From JBBSUQ01 sp964389755 (GTDB taxonomy: Bacteria > Bacteroidota > Bacteroidia > Flavobacteriales_D > Crocinitomicaceae), in NCBI GenBank assembly GCA_964389755.1, contig CAYMEW010000037.1, forward strand, positions 1 through 37,483: DNA of 37,483 nt, in the 5' to 3' direction. Positions 7,662 through 15,434 of this stretch are shown here, in pieces (position 1 is the first letter of the stretch; each line of letters begins with the position of its first letter). The notes under the pieces are model-generated. The model had not been told where the DNA came from, ran no database searches, and was given only the letters and a program-made list of their open reading frames with translations. A program made the position numbers and the translations under genes.

Positions 7662-9272
7662 TTATGCGAGCACTTTCGGTGCTGCCGCAAGTACTTCTTT
7701 GCTTGTTTCTGAAGCGAACTGTTCGAAATTTTTCACGAACTGCGCTGCCAGGTTTTGTGCTGTTTCGTCGAATGCGGCTTTGTCACTCCACGAATCACGC
7801 GGGTTGAGAATGTCATTCGGTACGTTCTCGCAACTTGTCGGGATCTCAAGGTCGAATACCGGAGTGCGTGTGTACTCCACGTTATCGAGTTTTCCTTCGA
7901 GTGCTGCGGTGATCATCGCACGTGTATGCGAAAGTTTCATACGACTTCCCACGCCGTAAGATCCGCCGGACCAACCTGTGTTCACGAGCCACACTTTAAT
8001 GTCTGTTCCTTCCAGTTTCTTCCCGAGCAGTTCTGCATATTTTGCAGGGTGGAGAGGGAGGAATGCTTTTCCGAAGCAGGCGGAGAACGTGGTTGTCGGT
8101 TCTGTAATTCCCATTTCGGTGCCGGCTACCTTCGCAGTATACCCGGACATGAAATGATACATAGCCTGCTCTTTGGAAAGTCTCGAGATCGGCGGGATAA
8201 CACCGAAAGCGTCGCAGGTGAGGAAGAAGATGTTCTTCGGAGAGTTGCCGATACTTGGTTTTACGGTATTGTCAATGTGTTCGATCGGGTAAGAAACGCG
8301 GGTGTTTTCCGTGATGGTTCCGTCTGCGTAATCCGGTGTGCTTGTACCGTCTACAAAGCCGATGTTCTCGAGGATTGCCCCGAAACGGATCGCGTCGTAG
8401 ATCTGCGGTTCTTTTTCGCGGCTCAGGTCGATCGTTTTCGCGTAGCATCCGCCTTCGAAGTTGAATACCGTATCATTTGCCCATCCGTGTTCGTCATCGC
8501 CGATGAGTTTGCGGTTCGGATCGGAAGAAAGTGTTGTTTTTCCTGTTCCGGAAAGTCCGAAGAAAACGGCTGTATCTCCTTTTTCGCCGATGTTTGCCGA
8601 ACAGTGCATGGAAAGAACGTTCTTCTCATGCGGCAACACGTAGTTGAGTACGGAGAAAATCCCTTTTTTGATCTCACCGGTATACCCGGTACCTCCGATA
8701 ATGATCATTTTTTTGGTAAAGTTCAGGATCGCGAAGTTGGACTGGCGCGTTCCGTCGATCTCCGGATCTGCTTTAAAGCCCGGTGCGCATACCACGTGCC
8801 ACTCCGGAAGGAAGTCCTCGATCTCGTTCTCTGTCGGACGCAGGAACATATTGTAAGCGAACATATTTGACCAGGGGAATTCGGTAACCACGCGCAGGTT
8901 CATCCGAAAGGAATCATCCGCACAGGCGTAGGCATCGCGTACGTAAACGTCGCGGTTTGTAAGGTAAGCTTTCATGCGATTGTACAACGCATCGAACTTT
9001 TCAGGACTGAACGCAATATTCACATCTCCCCACCACACGGAATTTTCCGTCTTTTCATCACGCACCACGAAACGGTCTTTAGGCGATCGGCCGGTAAATT
9101 CTCCGGTTTCGATGGCCAGAGCACCGGTATCTGTCAACACTCCCTGAGCATTTAAAATCGTTTCTTCGACCAGTTCTGCCGGAGAAAGATTCCAGAATTC
9201 GTTTCCTAGGTTTTCAAGACCGATCGCTTGCTTCAAATCGGAATTTTTACCTTGTTTTCCAAATACGTTCAT
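7662..9272 (-). CDS. pckA: Phosphoenolpyruvate carboxykinase (ATP)
   Basis: PckA converts oxaloacetate and ATP to PEP, CO2 and ADP, the committed gluconeogenic step. The 536-residue length is normal for the ATP-type enzyme. Visible motifs are TGRSPKDRF (60-68), the lysine-containing GEIKKG (199-204), the P-loop GLSGTGKTTLS (239-249) and the metal-binding LIGDDEHGW (256-264). The P-loop form and length exclude the GTP-type enzyme. It is monocistronic, with a promoter and a strong terminator. Together with fbaA in this window it covers the PEP-hexose route, but the two are not adjacent. Confidence 0.97.
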   Translation of the reverse strand: MNVFGKQGKNSDLKQAIGLENLGNEFWNLSPAELVEETILNAQGVLTDTGALAIETGEFTGRSPKDRFVVRDEKTENSVWWGDVNIAFSPEKFDALYNRMKAYLTNRDVYVRDAYACADDSFRMNLRVVTEFPWSNMFAYNMFLRPTENEIEDFLPEWHVVCAPGFKADPEIDGTRQSNFAILNFTKKMIIIGGTGYTGEIKKGIFSVLNYVLPHEKNVLSMHCSANIGEKGDTAVFFGLSGTGKTTLSSDPNRKLIGDDEHGWANDTVFNFEGGCYAKTIDLSREKEPQIYDAIRFGAILENIGFVDGTSTPDYADGTITENTRVSYPIEHIDNTVKPSIGNSPKNIFFLTCDAFGVIPPISRLSKEQAMYHFMSGYTAKVAGTEMGITEPTTTFSACFGKAFLPLHPAKYAELLGKKLEGTDIKVWLVNTGWSGGSYGVGSRMKLSHTRAMITAALEGKLDNVEYTRTPVFDLEIPTSCENVPNDILNPRDSWSDKAAFDETAQNLAAQFVKNFEQFASETSKEVLAAAPKVLA

Positions 9273-9307
9273 ACGTTTTTCTTTTGAGCTTTTGCTAAAT
9301 GTTTACA

Positions 9308-9315
9308 CAAAATTA
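9308..9315 (-). promoter_or_regulatory. -7 element of pckA
   Basis: TAATTTTG on the minus strand (complement CAAAATTA) ends 35 nt before the pckA ATG. The surrounding sequence is A/T-rich. No consensus TTG is seen at the expected distance. Confidence 0.6.
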
Positions 9316-9447
9316 ATTTAACTATTCCGGCTAACGATCATTTTCCGAAGTTATTTTCCCACAGGCGCGGCTTTTTTGTTGAAAAAAACAACAGTGCTGC
9401 GGCCCTGCTGTGGCCGGAAGAGACTCAAAAGCGGGTATGGTTGCTGA

Positions 9448-10137
9448 TCAGAGCAGACTACGCAGTTCGGTGAGTGCCGCACGGATGTTGTCGCGCAGTT
9501 CCGTGATACCGGTTTCCATCATGTAACACGGTGCCGTAATGATCTTATGTACCGGATCGGTGTAGATCTCGTGGATCGTGCGGTCGTAGGTGTGCACGCC
9601 TGCCTTTTCGAGCCCGGCCCTGAACCCCGCAATGTCATACGGCGATGCTTCTTTTTCGGAACCGATGGTCATCCCGGTCTCGTACTGTGAATCCTCGAGT
9701 GCTTTGGCAACAACCACCGGGCTCACGCAGAGTGCCACGATCGGTTTGCCGATATTCACCAGGTTCACAAGCAATAATTTGACTTCGGGAAGGATTGTGC
9801 CGTCGGGGCCGTTGAAGGCCCAGTCCGTAAAGTTCTTGGCACTTCCGAATCCGCCCGGGATAATGAGACCGTCGAGGTCTGCCGGGTCGATTTCCGAAAT
9901 AGCGCTGATGTCCCCACGGGCAATACGCGCTGCTTCGACGAGCATGTTGCGCTTTTCGTTCATTTCGCTTCCGTCGAGGTGATTGATCACGTGATGCTGA
10001 TCGCGGTCCACGCCGATACAAATTGTTTCGAAACCGAGTTCTTCAGCTGTAAGCAGGGTCAGTACCGACTCGTGGATCTCAGCGCCGTCGTAAACGCCAC
10101 AACCGGAAAGCAGGACACCTATTTTGGGCTTATTCAT
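9448..10137 (-). CDS. elbB: ElbB-like DJ-1/PfpI family glyoxalase
   Basis: The 229-residue protein matches ElbB (isoprenoid biosynthesis protein with amidotransferase-like domain), slightly longer than the E. coli protein (217). It opens with KIGVLLSGCGVYDGAEIHE (5-23). The DJ-1/PfpI elements LIIPGGFGSAKN (91-102) and IVALCVSP (133-140) follow, with C137 as the nucleophile-elbow cysteine. E. coli ElbB has weak glyoxalase activity; its isoprenoid role is only suggested. Its start codon lies inside the end of the upstream lipoprotein gene (8-nt overlap), so the two are probably coupled. Confidence 0.93.
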   Translation of the reverse strand: MNKPKIGVLLSGCGVYDGAEIHESVLTLLTAEELGFETICIGVDRDQHHVINHLDGSEMNEKRNMLVEAARIARGDISAISEIDPADLDGLIIPGGFGSAKNFTDWAFNGPDGTILPEVKLLLVNLVNIGKPIVALCVSPVVVAKALEDSQYETGMTIGSEKEASPYDIAGFRAGLEKAGVHTYDRTIHEIYTDPVHKIITAPCYMMETGITELRDNIRAALTELRSLL

Positions 10138-10564
10138 AAACGTATTTGACTGGTTCCTGGACTCCGTTAATATTCAAAATGATCTCACTTCCCGGCTCCT
10201 GTTTGTAGGCCAGCGGACGCAAATCCACGCGTATCCGTTTGGTGATAAACTCATTACAGCTGTGTCCGGAACGAATGCGACTCACATAAACGGTGCGTTG
10301 TGGTGGCATGGACTTCGTGAGGACCGGGGATCCGTAAACACCGAGACTGTCTTCCGGGCAGGAACCCGCAAAAGTTACGTCCATCAGGAGGTAGTTCCCG
10401 CGGCGTTTGATATTATCGATACTGGCGGGGGCATCCACATCTTTCACTTCCGTAATCTGTGATTCCACCTGAACCAGTTTTGTAGCATCTCCGGCATCCG
10501 CCGCTTTTTTTGTTCCGCAGGCCAGCAGGAAGAGTCCGGCCATCATCAAGAGTTTGTTTTTCAT
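10130..10564 (-). CDS. Small lipoprotein of unknown function
   Basis: The 144-residue product has a short lipoprotein signal with lipobox LLAC (C16), followed by a Lys/Asp-rich linker and a compact beta-rich domain (about 45-144). Two more cysteines (GSCPED and GHSCNE) could form a disulfide. I recognise no family. It overlaps elbB by 8 nt, which suggests one transcript. No exact TAnnTTTG element is seen in the 120 nt upstream. GAATTTTG, one base off, is near 10672. Confidence 0.75.
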   Translation of the reverse strand: MKNKLLMMAGLFLLACGTKKAADAGDATKLVQVESQITEVKDVDAPASIDNIKRRGNYLLMDVTFAGSCPEDSLGVYGSPVLTKSMPPQRTVYVSRIRSGHSCNEFITKRIRVDLRPLAYKQEPGSEIILNINGVQEPVKYVYE

Positions 10565-10685
10565 CTGTTTGTTGTTTTTAAAAATAAACCTGTCGTTTTA
10601 TGTGTATAAATTAAATCAAAATCCTGAAAACTTCCGATTTTTTCCGGGACACTTTTCTAAAGGATCCCTCAAAATTCGGGCCTGT

Positions 10686-11090
10686 TTAGTTGTGATGCCG
10701 ACGGAAAACTTCGATCAGCTTTTGGGTAGGAACAATTTTATTGGGGTAATCGTTCATTATTCGAAGAATTTCATTGGTTGCCAGTGGATTCAAACCCATG
10801 CGAATACCCGCCTGCCGGATGTATTCGATCTCTTCGACGGCCGTTTCGGTGTCGACGTTCATGAGCAGGACGAGGCGGTGAAACTGTACGATGCGATCGG
10901 CTTCGAGTTTGGGCGGTGCGAATTCAATGTATTCTTCGAAGAGCGCTTTAAAATCGTCCCTGGTGACGCCCATTTGGGTGGCGAGCGACAGCAGGAAGGT
11001 AAACTCCACTTCGCGAAGTTCATTGTCCGCCTGCGCCATTTTGATCAGTTCTGAGAGTAATCCCAGCTTTTCCCGGTTAGAATCTTTCAT
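10686..11090 (-). CDS. TerB-like tellurite-resistance family protein
   Basis: The 134-residue helical protein resembles TerB: LLSELIKMAQADNELREVE (11-29) gives the typical 'helix, acidic loop, helix' start, then a second helical half. TerB domains are acidic helical bundles of poorly known function; the name does not imply tellurite resistance here, since no other ter gene is near. ATG 11090 is preferred over an in-frame ATG 15 nt upstream because TACCTTTG ends just 4 nt before it. The upstream hydrolase stops 14 nt before the start. Confidence 0.75.
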   Translation of the reverse strand: MKDSNREKLGLLSELIKMAQADNELREVEFTFLLSLATQMGVTRDDFKALFEEYIEFAPPKLEADRIVQFHRLVLLMNVDTETAVEEIEYIRQAGIRMGLNPLATNEILRIMNDYPNKIVPTQKLIEVFRRHHN

Positions 11091-11094
11091 AGCG

Positions 11095-11102
11095 CAAAGG
11101 TA
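11095..11102 (-). promoter_or_regulatory. -7 element of the TerB-like gene
   Basis: TACCTTTG on the minus strand (complement CAAAGGTA) ends 4 nt before the ATG. It overlaps neither the start codon nor the coding part of the upstream hydrolase except at its very end. A leaderless message is predicted. Confidence 0.6.
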
Positions 11103-11104
11103 CA

Positions 11105-11929
11105 CTAATGCAGGAAAAAGCGGGCCGTTTCGCGGCAGAGTTTCAAGAGTTCAGGGGGAAGTTCGTCCCTGTCGTACGGGTGATAACTTCCGAAGGTATG
11201 GGCCGTTTCGGGGATTAGCGACAGTTTAGTACCGGACCATTTGGCAAGTTTTTTCCCGTTTTCCGGGCTTACTGACTTATCTTCCGCTCCATGTGCAATA
11301 AACACTGGTTTTTCGCTATGTTCCAGGATGCTTTGAATCATCAGTTTGTCCCTATTTTGTTGAAAGTCCAGGTATTCGTCGTAAGCTACTTTGAGTTCAT
11401 CGCCCGTTCGCCCGTTCTTCAGTATACGAAATCCTTTTTCTTTCCACTCCTGTAATGCCTGGCCGGTTGGGAAACGCTCTTCGATCGAACTGATGGAAGC
11501 CCAGGTCGCTACTTTTGCGACCCGCGGATCGGGAAGGGTGAGAAGGGAGATCGCCCCGCCTTTACTGTGACCGATGAGGCAAATCTCCGGAAGCGGTTTG
11601 AGTAATTTCTCCACGAGGTCGAGTATGGCCCGGAGATCGTTGCATTGTTTTGAATACGTGTCTTTTGAAAAGGCTTCTTTGTCCGGGAAGTCTTCGGCAA
11701 CCGCGGTTGTTGCCCCGTTGTGCGAAAGGTTGTATTTGAGAAAGGCAAAACCGAGTTTGCAAAAATAAGCGGATACCAGGTTCCAGGCTCCCCAGTCTTT
11801 AAAACCCATCAGTCCGTGGGTGAAAACGATGAGTTTCCCGGACCACGCTTCCGGAACTTCAAGGTCGTACAGGCTTTTTCTGCCATCGGCCCCGTTGTAG
11901 ATCCCGTTATGTTTATGAATCGCTTTCAT
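11105..11929 (-). CDS. Alpha/beta hydrolase
   Basis: The 274-residue protein has the alpha/beta hydrolase pattern: oxyanion-region FTHGLMG (36-42), nucleophile elbow GHSKGG (120-125, S122), acid AHGAEDKS (212-219, D217) and histidine ETAHTFG (241-247, H244). This puts it with serine hydrolases of the dienelactone-hydrolase or acyl-peptidase-like type, with no lid segment that would fix a substrate. No signal peptide is seen, so it is probably cytoplasmic. It overlaps the upstream rRNA methyltransferase gene by 17 nt, so the pair is an operon. Confidence 0.9.
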   Translation of the reverse strand: MKAIHKHNGIYNGADGRKSLYDLEVPEAWSGKLIVFTHGLMGFKDWGAWNLVSAYFCKLGFAFLKYNLSHNGATTAVAEDFPDKEAFSKDTYSKQCNDLRAILDLVEKLLKPLPEICLIGHSKGGAISLLTLPDPRVAKVATWASISSIEERFPTGQALQEWKEKGFRILKNGRTGDELKVAYDEYLDFQQNRDKLMIQSILEHSEKPVFIAHGAEDKSVSPENGKKLAKWSGTKLSLIPETAHTFGSYHPYDRDELPPELLKLCRETARFFLH

Positions 11930-12653
11930 CGCGTTTGAATTCGGAGATGAGAATGGCCGCGGCCGTGGATACGTTCAGGGATTCTGCCTGTCCGAAACGG
12001 GGAATGGTAATTCGCTTCGTGACAAACCGCTCGTTTTCGGGGGATATTCCGTTTCCTTCGTTACCGAGCAAGAGCACGGCCGGTTTTTGCAACTTTGTGC
12101 TGTAGATATTCTCCCCGTCCAGGAATGCCCCGTAAACAGGAGTCCGTGCCTGCTCCAGTTCGCGGGAAAGGTCCGTGTAGTGCACTGAAACCCTGAAAAT
12201 GGCTCCCATGCTGGCCTGCACAACTTTCGGATTGAAACAGTCAACGGTATCCGCAGAACAAATTATGGAATTGATGCCATACCAGTCGGCCAGCCGCCAG
12301 ATCGTTCCGAAATTTCCCGGGTCCTGGATACGATCCAGTGCCAGCGTCAGTTCGTTTTGGTCCTGTTGCCAGTCCGGAAAAGCAATCACCGCGAGAACGG
12401 AAGAAGGGTTTCGGAGCGCTGAAATTTCTTTCATCTGGCGTTCCGACACTTCATAAACCGGGATGTGAGCGGGGTATTTCGAAAAATTATCATTTTTTAA
12501 CGTACAAATGCAGTGAATGCTGTTAGTGACGTGTTTAAGCGCTTCCTCAACGAGTTTGGCGCCTTCGGCAATGTACATTTTCTCCTGATCGCGCTGCTTT
12601 TTCTGATGCAAAGCGCGAATCCAGCGGGCCTTATTCTTTGAAAGTATTTCCAC
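11913..12653 (-). CDS. SpoU/TrmH family RNA 2'-O-methyltransferase
   Basis: The 246-residue SPOUT enzyme uses S-adenosylmethionine to methylate ribose 2'-O in RNA. An N-terminal substrate-binding domain (about 5-95) is followed by the knot domain with motif 1 LDRIQDPGNFGTIWR (106-120, N114), motif 2 LLLGNEGNGISPE (195-207) and motif 3 IPRFGQAESLNVS (217-229). The form is closest to TsnR/RlmB-like rRNA enzymes; the exact target base cannot be read from sequence. The start codon is GTG. It diverges from tamL, a neighbourhood I recall in other Bacteroidota. Confidence 0.93.
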   Translation of the reverse strand: MEILSKNKARWIRALHQKKQRDQEKMYIAEGAKLVEEALKHVTNSIHCICTLKNDNFSKYPAHIPVYEVSERQMKEISALRNPSSVLAVIAFPDWQQDQNELTLALDRIQDPGNFGTIWRLADWYGINSIICSADTVDCFNPKVVQASMGAIFRVSVHYTDLSRELEQARTPVYGAFLDGENIYSTKLQKPAVLLLGNEGNGISPENERFVTKRITIPRFGQAESLNVSTAAAILISEFKRDESDS

Positions 12654-12668
12654 AAATCCCGAATTTAC

Positions 12669-12676
12669 TATTTTTG
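12669..12676 (+). promoter_or_regulatory. -7 element of tamL
   Basis: TATTTTTG matches TAnnTTTG and ends 22 nt before the TTG start of tamL. It lies in the 45-nt gap between the divergent methyltransferase and tamL genes. Confidence 0.6.
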
Positions 12677-12698
12677 TTCCTGACTATTTCGGGAACCA

Positions 12699-15377
12699 TT
12701 GAAAAGCCTCAAACTTACATATATTCTCGCAGTAATTCTACTGCTTGTCGGAGCCTGTAAGCTCACGAAAAATGTTCCCGATGGCCAGTACCTCGTTAAG
12801 AAGAACGAAATCGAGGTTGAAGGCGATAAGCTTAGTAAATCGGAACTGTACGCGATCGTACGTCAACCAGAAAACCGGCGCACGCTCGGTATGAAGTTAA
12901 GACTGGTGGCATACAATGCAATCGATTCGGCAAAAGTTGCGCAAAAGCGGGAGCGTAAAAATGAGAAACTGCGCGAAAAGAATGCCCGCAAAAAGGCACG
13001 TCAGAAACGGATTAATGAACGACGGATCGAAAAAGCGCGGGAGCGTGGCGACAGTACCTATGTTCGCAAAACGATTCCCTTAAAAGATACTGCCGATCCG
13101 AAGATGTTTTTCCGGGAGTGGCTGAAGTACAAGGTCGGAGAACCGCCGGTGATCCTCGATACTTCGCTGTATAACAGAACGATCAAACAAATGTCGAACT
13201 ACCTGCGGCAGAAAGGATATTATTACGGGGAAACCTCCGGCGAGATCGATTACAGGGACAATAAAAAAGCGGTTGTGACCTACAAACTGCGCACCGGTCC
13301 GCGTTATTACATTGATTCCGTACAGGTGATCTGCCAGAACGGTTCGGTACGCGGATCTTACAACAAATTCCTGGAAGAACAGGGTCCGTCTTACCTGATC
13401 GGCCAGCCTTTCGACGCCGATTACCTCGATGCTTCCCGAACACGTGCCGCCAAATGGTTGCGAGACGATAGTTTTTACGGTTTTTCCCCGGCGAGTATTA
13501 CTTACGAAGCCGATACGTTTAGCATGGAGGGAATGAACGTGATCCTAAAAGTGAAGATTGCCGACCGACTGATCCGTTCAGACGAAAACCGGGACTCGCT
13601 TATTTCCGTACCCTACGATACATACCTGATCCGCAACGTGTATTTTCACGTCAGCGATACCTTACTCTATAAAGGAAATTATGCTCAAACTGTCCGCGAT
13701 TCACTCGGGAAGGACGAGGTGAGCAAGGGACAATTCTTTTATTCGCTCGATACCCTGCGCTTCGCGGAGATCATGAAAAAAGATTCGTTGGGGAATAAAC
13801 AGCTTGACCCGTACCGGATGGCGACGTTTCTGTACAACGGCAAATTGTTTGTGAAGCCAAGCGTGATCGAAGCGCAGAATTACCTCGAAGAAACGAACGT
13901 GTATAAAGACTATTACGTCGACCGTTCGTATGCGCGGATGCTGGACCTCGGGGTGTTCCAGGTCGTTAAACCCGTGTTGGAAGAGATCAAGGGAACCGAT
14001 TCGCTCGACGTTCATTATTACCTCGTTCCCGCCAAGCGGCAAAGTTTCGGTATTGAACCGCGGGCAACGAATTCCAACGGTTACCTCGGTCTGTCGGCTT
14101 CGATCAATTACGTGAATAAGAACCTGTTTCGCGGGGCGGAGAAACTCACCGTTTCGCTCTCCGGTGGTTTTGAGTCGCAACCGCCCATCTTCGATGAAAA
14201 CCTGAACGGGGATAAGATCAAAACGGCATCGCGCTCCTTCAACACCTTTGAGTTCGGTCCGAGTGTAAAACTCGATATGCCGGGAATCCTTCCCATTCCT
14301 TTGAAAAACCTGAGTAAGCGCAGCCGCCCGCGTACGGTCGTTTCGGCAGCCTACAACATCCAGAACCGCAACGACTTCAAACGCTATATTATCCAGACGA
14401 ATTACCTGTGGAAGTTTTACGTGCTCAAAACACAGATCTTCACGGTTGGACTTCCCACCACTTCGGTTGTGAAATTCGTGCGAATCGATAAAAGTCCGCA
14501 ATTCCAGCAACGCCTCGAGCAACTGAACGACCTCTTCCTGATCAATGCCTACAGCGATCAGCTGATCTGGCAGGACATCAAACTGTCATTCGAATACAAT
14601 ACAAAGAACAAGGATGAGAAAACCGGGAAGGATATTTTTTACAACCTCGTGTCCTTTGACCCGGCAGGGCTCTTCCTGTCACGTTTCGACAACAGTTTGA
14701 AGACGAACGATAATGGACAACACATCATTTTCGGGGTTCCGTATTCGCAATTTGTTCGCCTGGATGATGAACTCGTGTATAGTTATCCCTTTACCAAAAC
14801 GCGCAGTATTCATATGCACCTGCTCGCCGGAGGTGGTATTCCGTATGGCAATTCAACGACTTCACTTCCTTATGATTATTCCTTCTTCGCGGGTGGAGCC
14901 AATGATAACCGTGGTTGGAAAGCACGTTCCCTTGGCCCGGGTTCTTACAAATATTACCTCGATACGAACCGCACGGCAACGCAGATCGGGGATATTCGCC
15001 TCGGAGGTTCGGTAGAGTATCGTTTCAGCCTCGGCGGACCGTTTCGTGGCGCCGTATTTGCCGATGCCGGAAACATTTGGTTGCTGAATGAAGATGAGAA
15101 CCGTCCGGGTGGTAAGATCTCATCGGACTGGTATAAAGAGATCGGTATTGCTTTGGGAGTCGGTTTGCGCTACGACCTGAACTACTTCGTGATTCGCCTC
15201 GACCTCGGGGTTCCGGTGAGAAATCCGGCCCTGCCTGAAAACGCCCGCTGGATCTTCCAGGATCGTCAGCCTTACTATGATGCGGGAATCGCGAAGTTCG
15301 GGGAAGACAACTACAAGGCGCTTCTTCCGAAACCATTTACACCGCAGTTGCATTTCGGGATCAACTATCCGTTCTAA
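12699..15377 (+). CDS. tamL: TamL-type Omp85 outer-membrane assembly lipoprotein
   Basis: The 892-residue protein begins with a lipoprotein signal whose lipobox is LVGAC (C20). This matches TamL, the lipid-modified TamA variant of Bacteroidota. Next is a strikingly basic segment (about 79-117, mostly Lys/Arg/Glu), then POTRA-like repeats (about 150-370), and an Omp85 beta-barrel to the end. The last residue is Phe, as usual for outer-membrane barrels. TamL is thought to work with inner-membrane-anchored TamB in envelope assembly or lipid transport. No tamB gene is in this window. The start codon is TTG, the only one that gives a complete signal peptide. The next gene, a helicase, converges on it. 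Confidence 0.9.
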   Translation: MKSLKLTYILAVILLLVGACKLTKNVPDGQYLVKKNEIEVEGDKLSKSELYAIVRQPENRRTLGMKLRLVAYNAIDSAKVAQKRERKNEKLREKNARKKARQKRINERRIEKARERGDSTYVRKTIPLKDTADPKMFFREWLKYKVGEPPVILDTSLYNRTIKQMSNYLRQKGYYYGETSGEIDYRDNKKAVVTYKLRTGPRYYIDSVQVICQNGSVRGSYNKFLEEQGPSYLIGQPFDADYLDASRTRAAKWLRDDSFYGFSPASITYEADTFSMEGMNVILKVKIADRLIRSDENRDSLISVPYDTYLIRNVYFHVSDTLLYKGNYAQTVRDSLGKDEVSKGQFFYSLDTLRFAEIMKKDSLGNKQLDPYRMATFLYNGKLFVKPSVIEAQNYLEETNVYKDYYVDRSYARMLDLGVFQVVKPVLEEIKGTDSLDVHYYLVPAKRQSFGIEPRATNSNGYLGLSASINYVNKNLFRGAEKLTVSLSGGFESQPPIFDENLNGDKIKTASRSFNTFEFGPSVKLDMPGILPIPLKNLSKRSRPRTVVSAAYNIQNRNDFKRYIIQTNYLWKFYVLKTQIFTVGLPTTSVVKFVRIDKSPQFQQRLEQLNDLFLINAYSDQLIWQDIKLSFEYNTKNKDEKTGKDIFYNLVSFDPAGLFLSRFDNSLKTNDNGQHIIFGVPYSQFVRLDDELVYSYPFTKTRSIHMHLLAGGGIPYGNSTTSLPYDYSFFAGGANDNRGWKARSLGPGSYKYYLDTNRTATQIGDIRLGGSVEYRFSLGGPFRGAVFADAGNIWLLNEDENRPGGKISSDWYKEIGIALGVGLRYDLNYFVIRLDLGVPVRNPALPENARWIFQDRQPYYDAGIAKFGEDNYKALLPKPFTPQLHFGINYPF

Positions 15378-15434
15378 GCTGACGCATCAAAAAACGATGC
15401 TTCGAAAGGTCAATTTGAAATTACGTGCAATTGT

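Noticed and set aside
7755..8870. 371-codon frame on the plus strand inside pckA
   Set aside because: Antisense shadow of an unmistakable PEP carboxykinase gene.
9360..9420. GC-rich inverted repeat after elbB as terminator
   Set aside because: The 5-bp stem is separated from the T run by about 12 nt, so it is not a convincing intrinsic terminator.
10686..11090. Tellurite-resistance operon
   Set aside because: Only a lone TerB-like protein is present; no TerC, TerD or related genes nearby.
13701..14522. 273-codon minus-strand frame inside tamL
   Set aside because: Antisense shadow; the plus-strand Omp85 sequence is continuous.
15384..15400. Hairpin GCATC/GATGC between tamL and uvrD as terminator
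   Set aside because: Only 5 bp, and the A/T run is in the loop, not after the stem.
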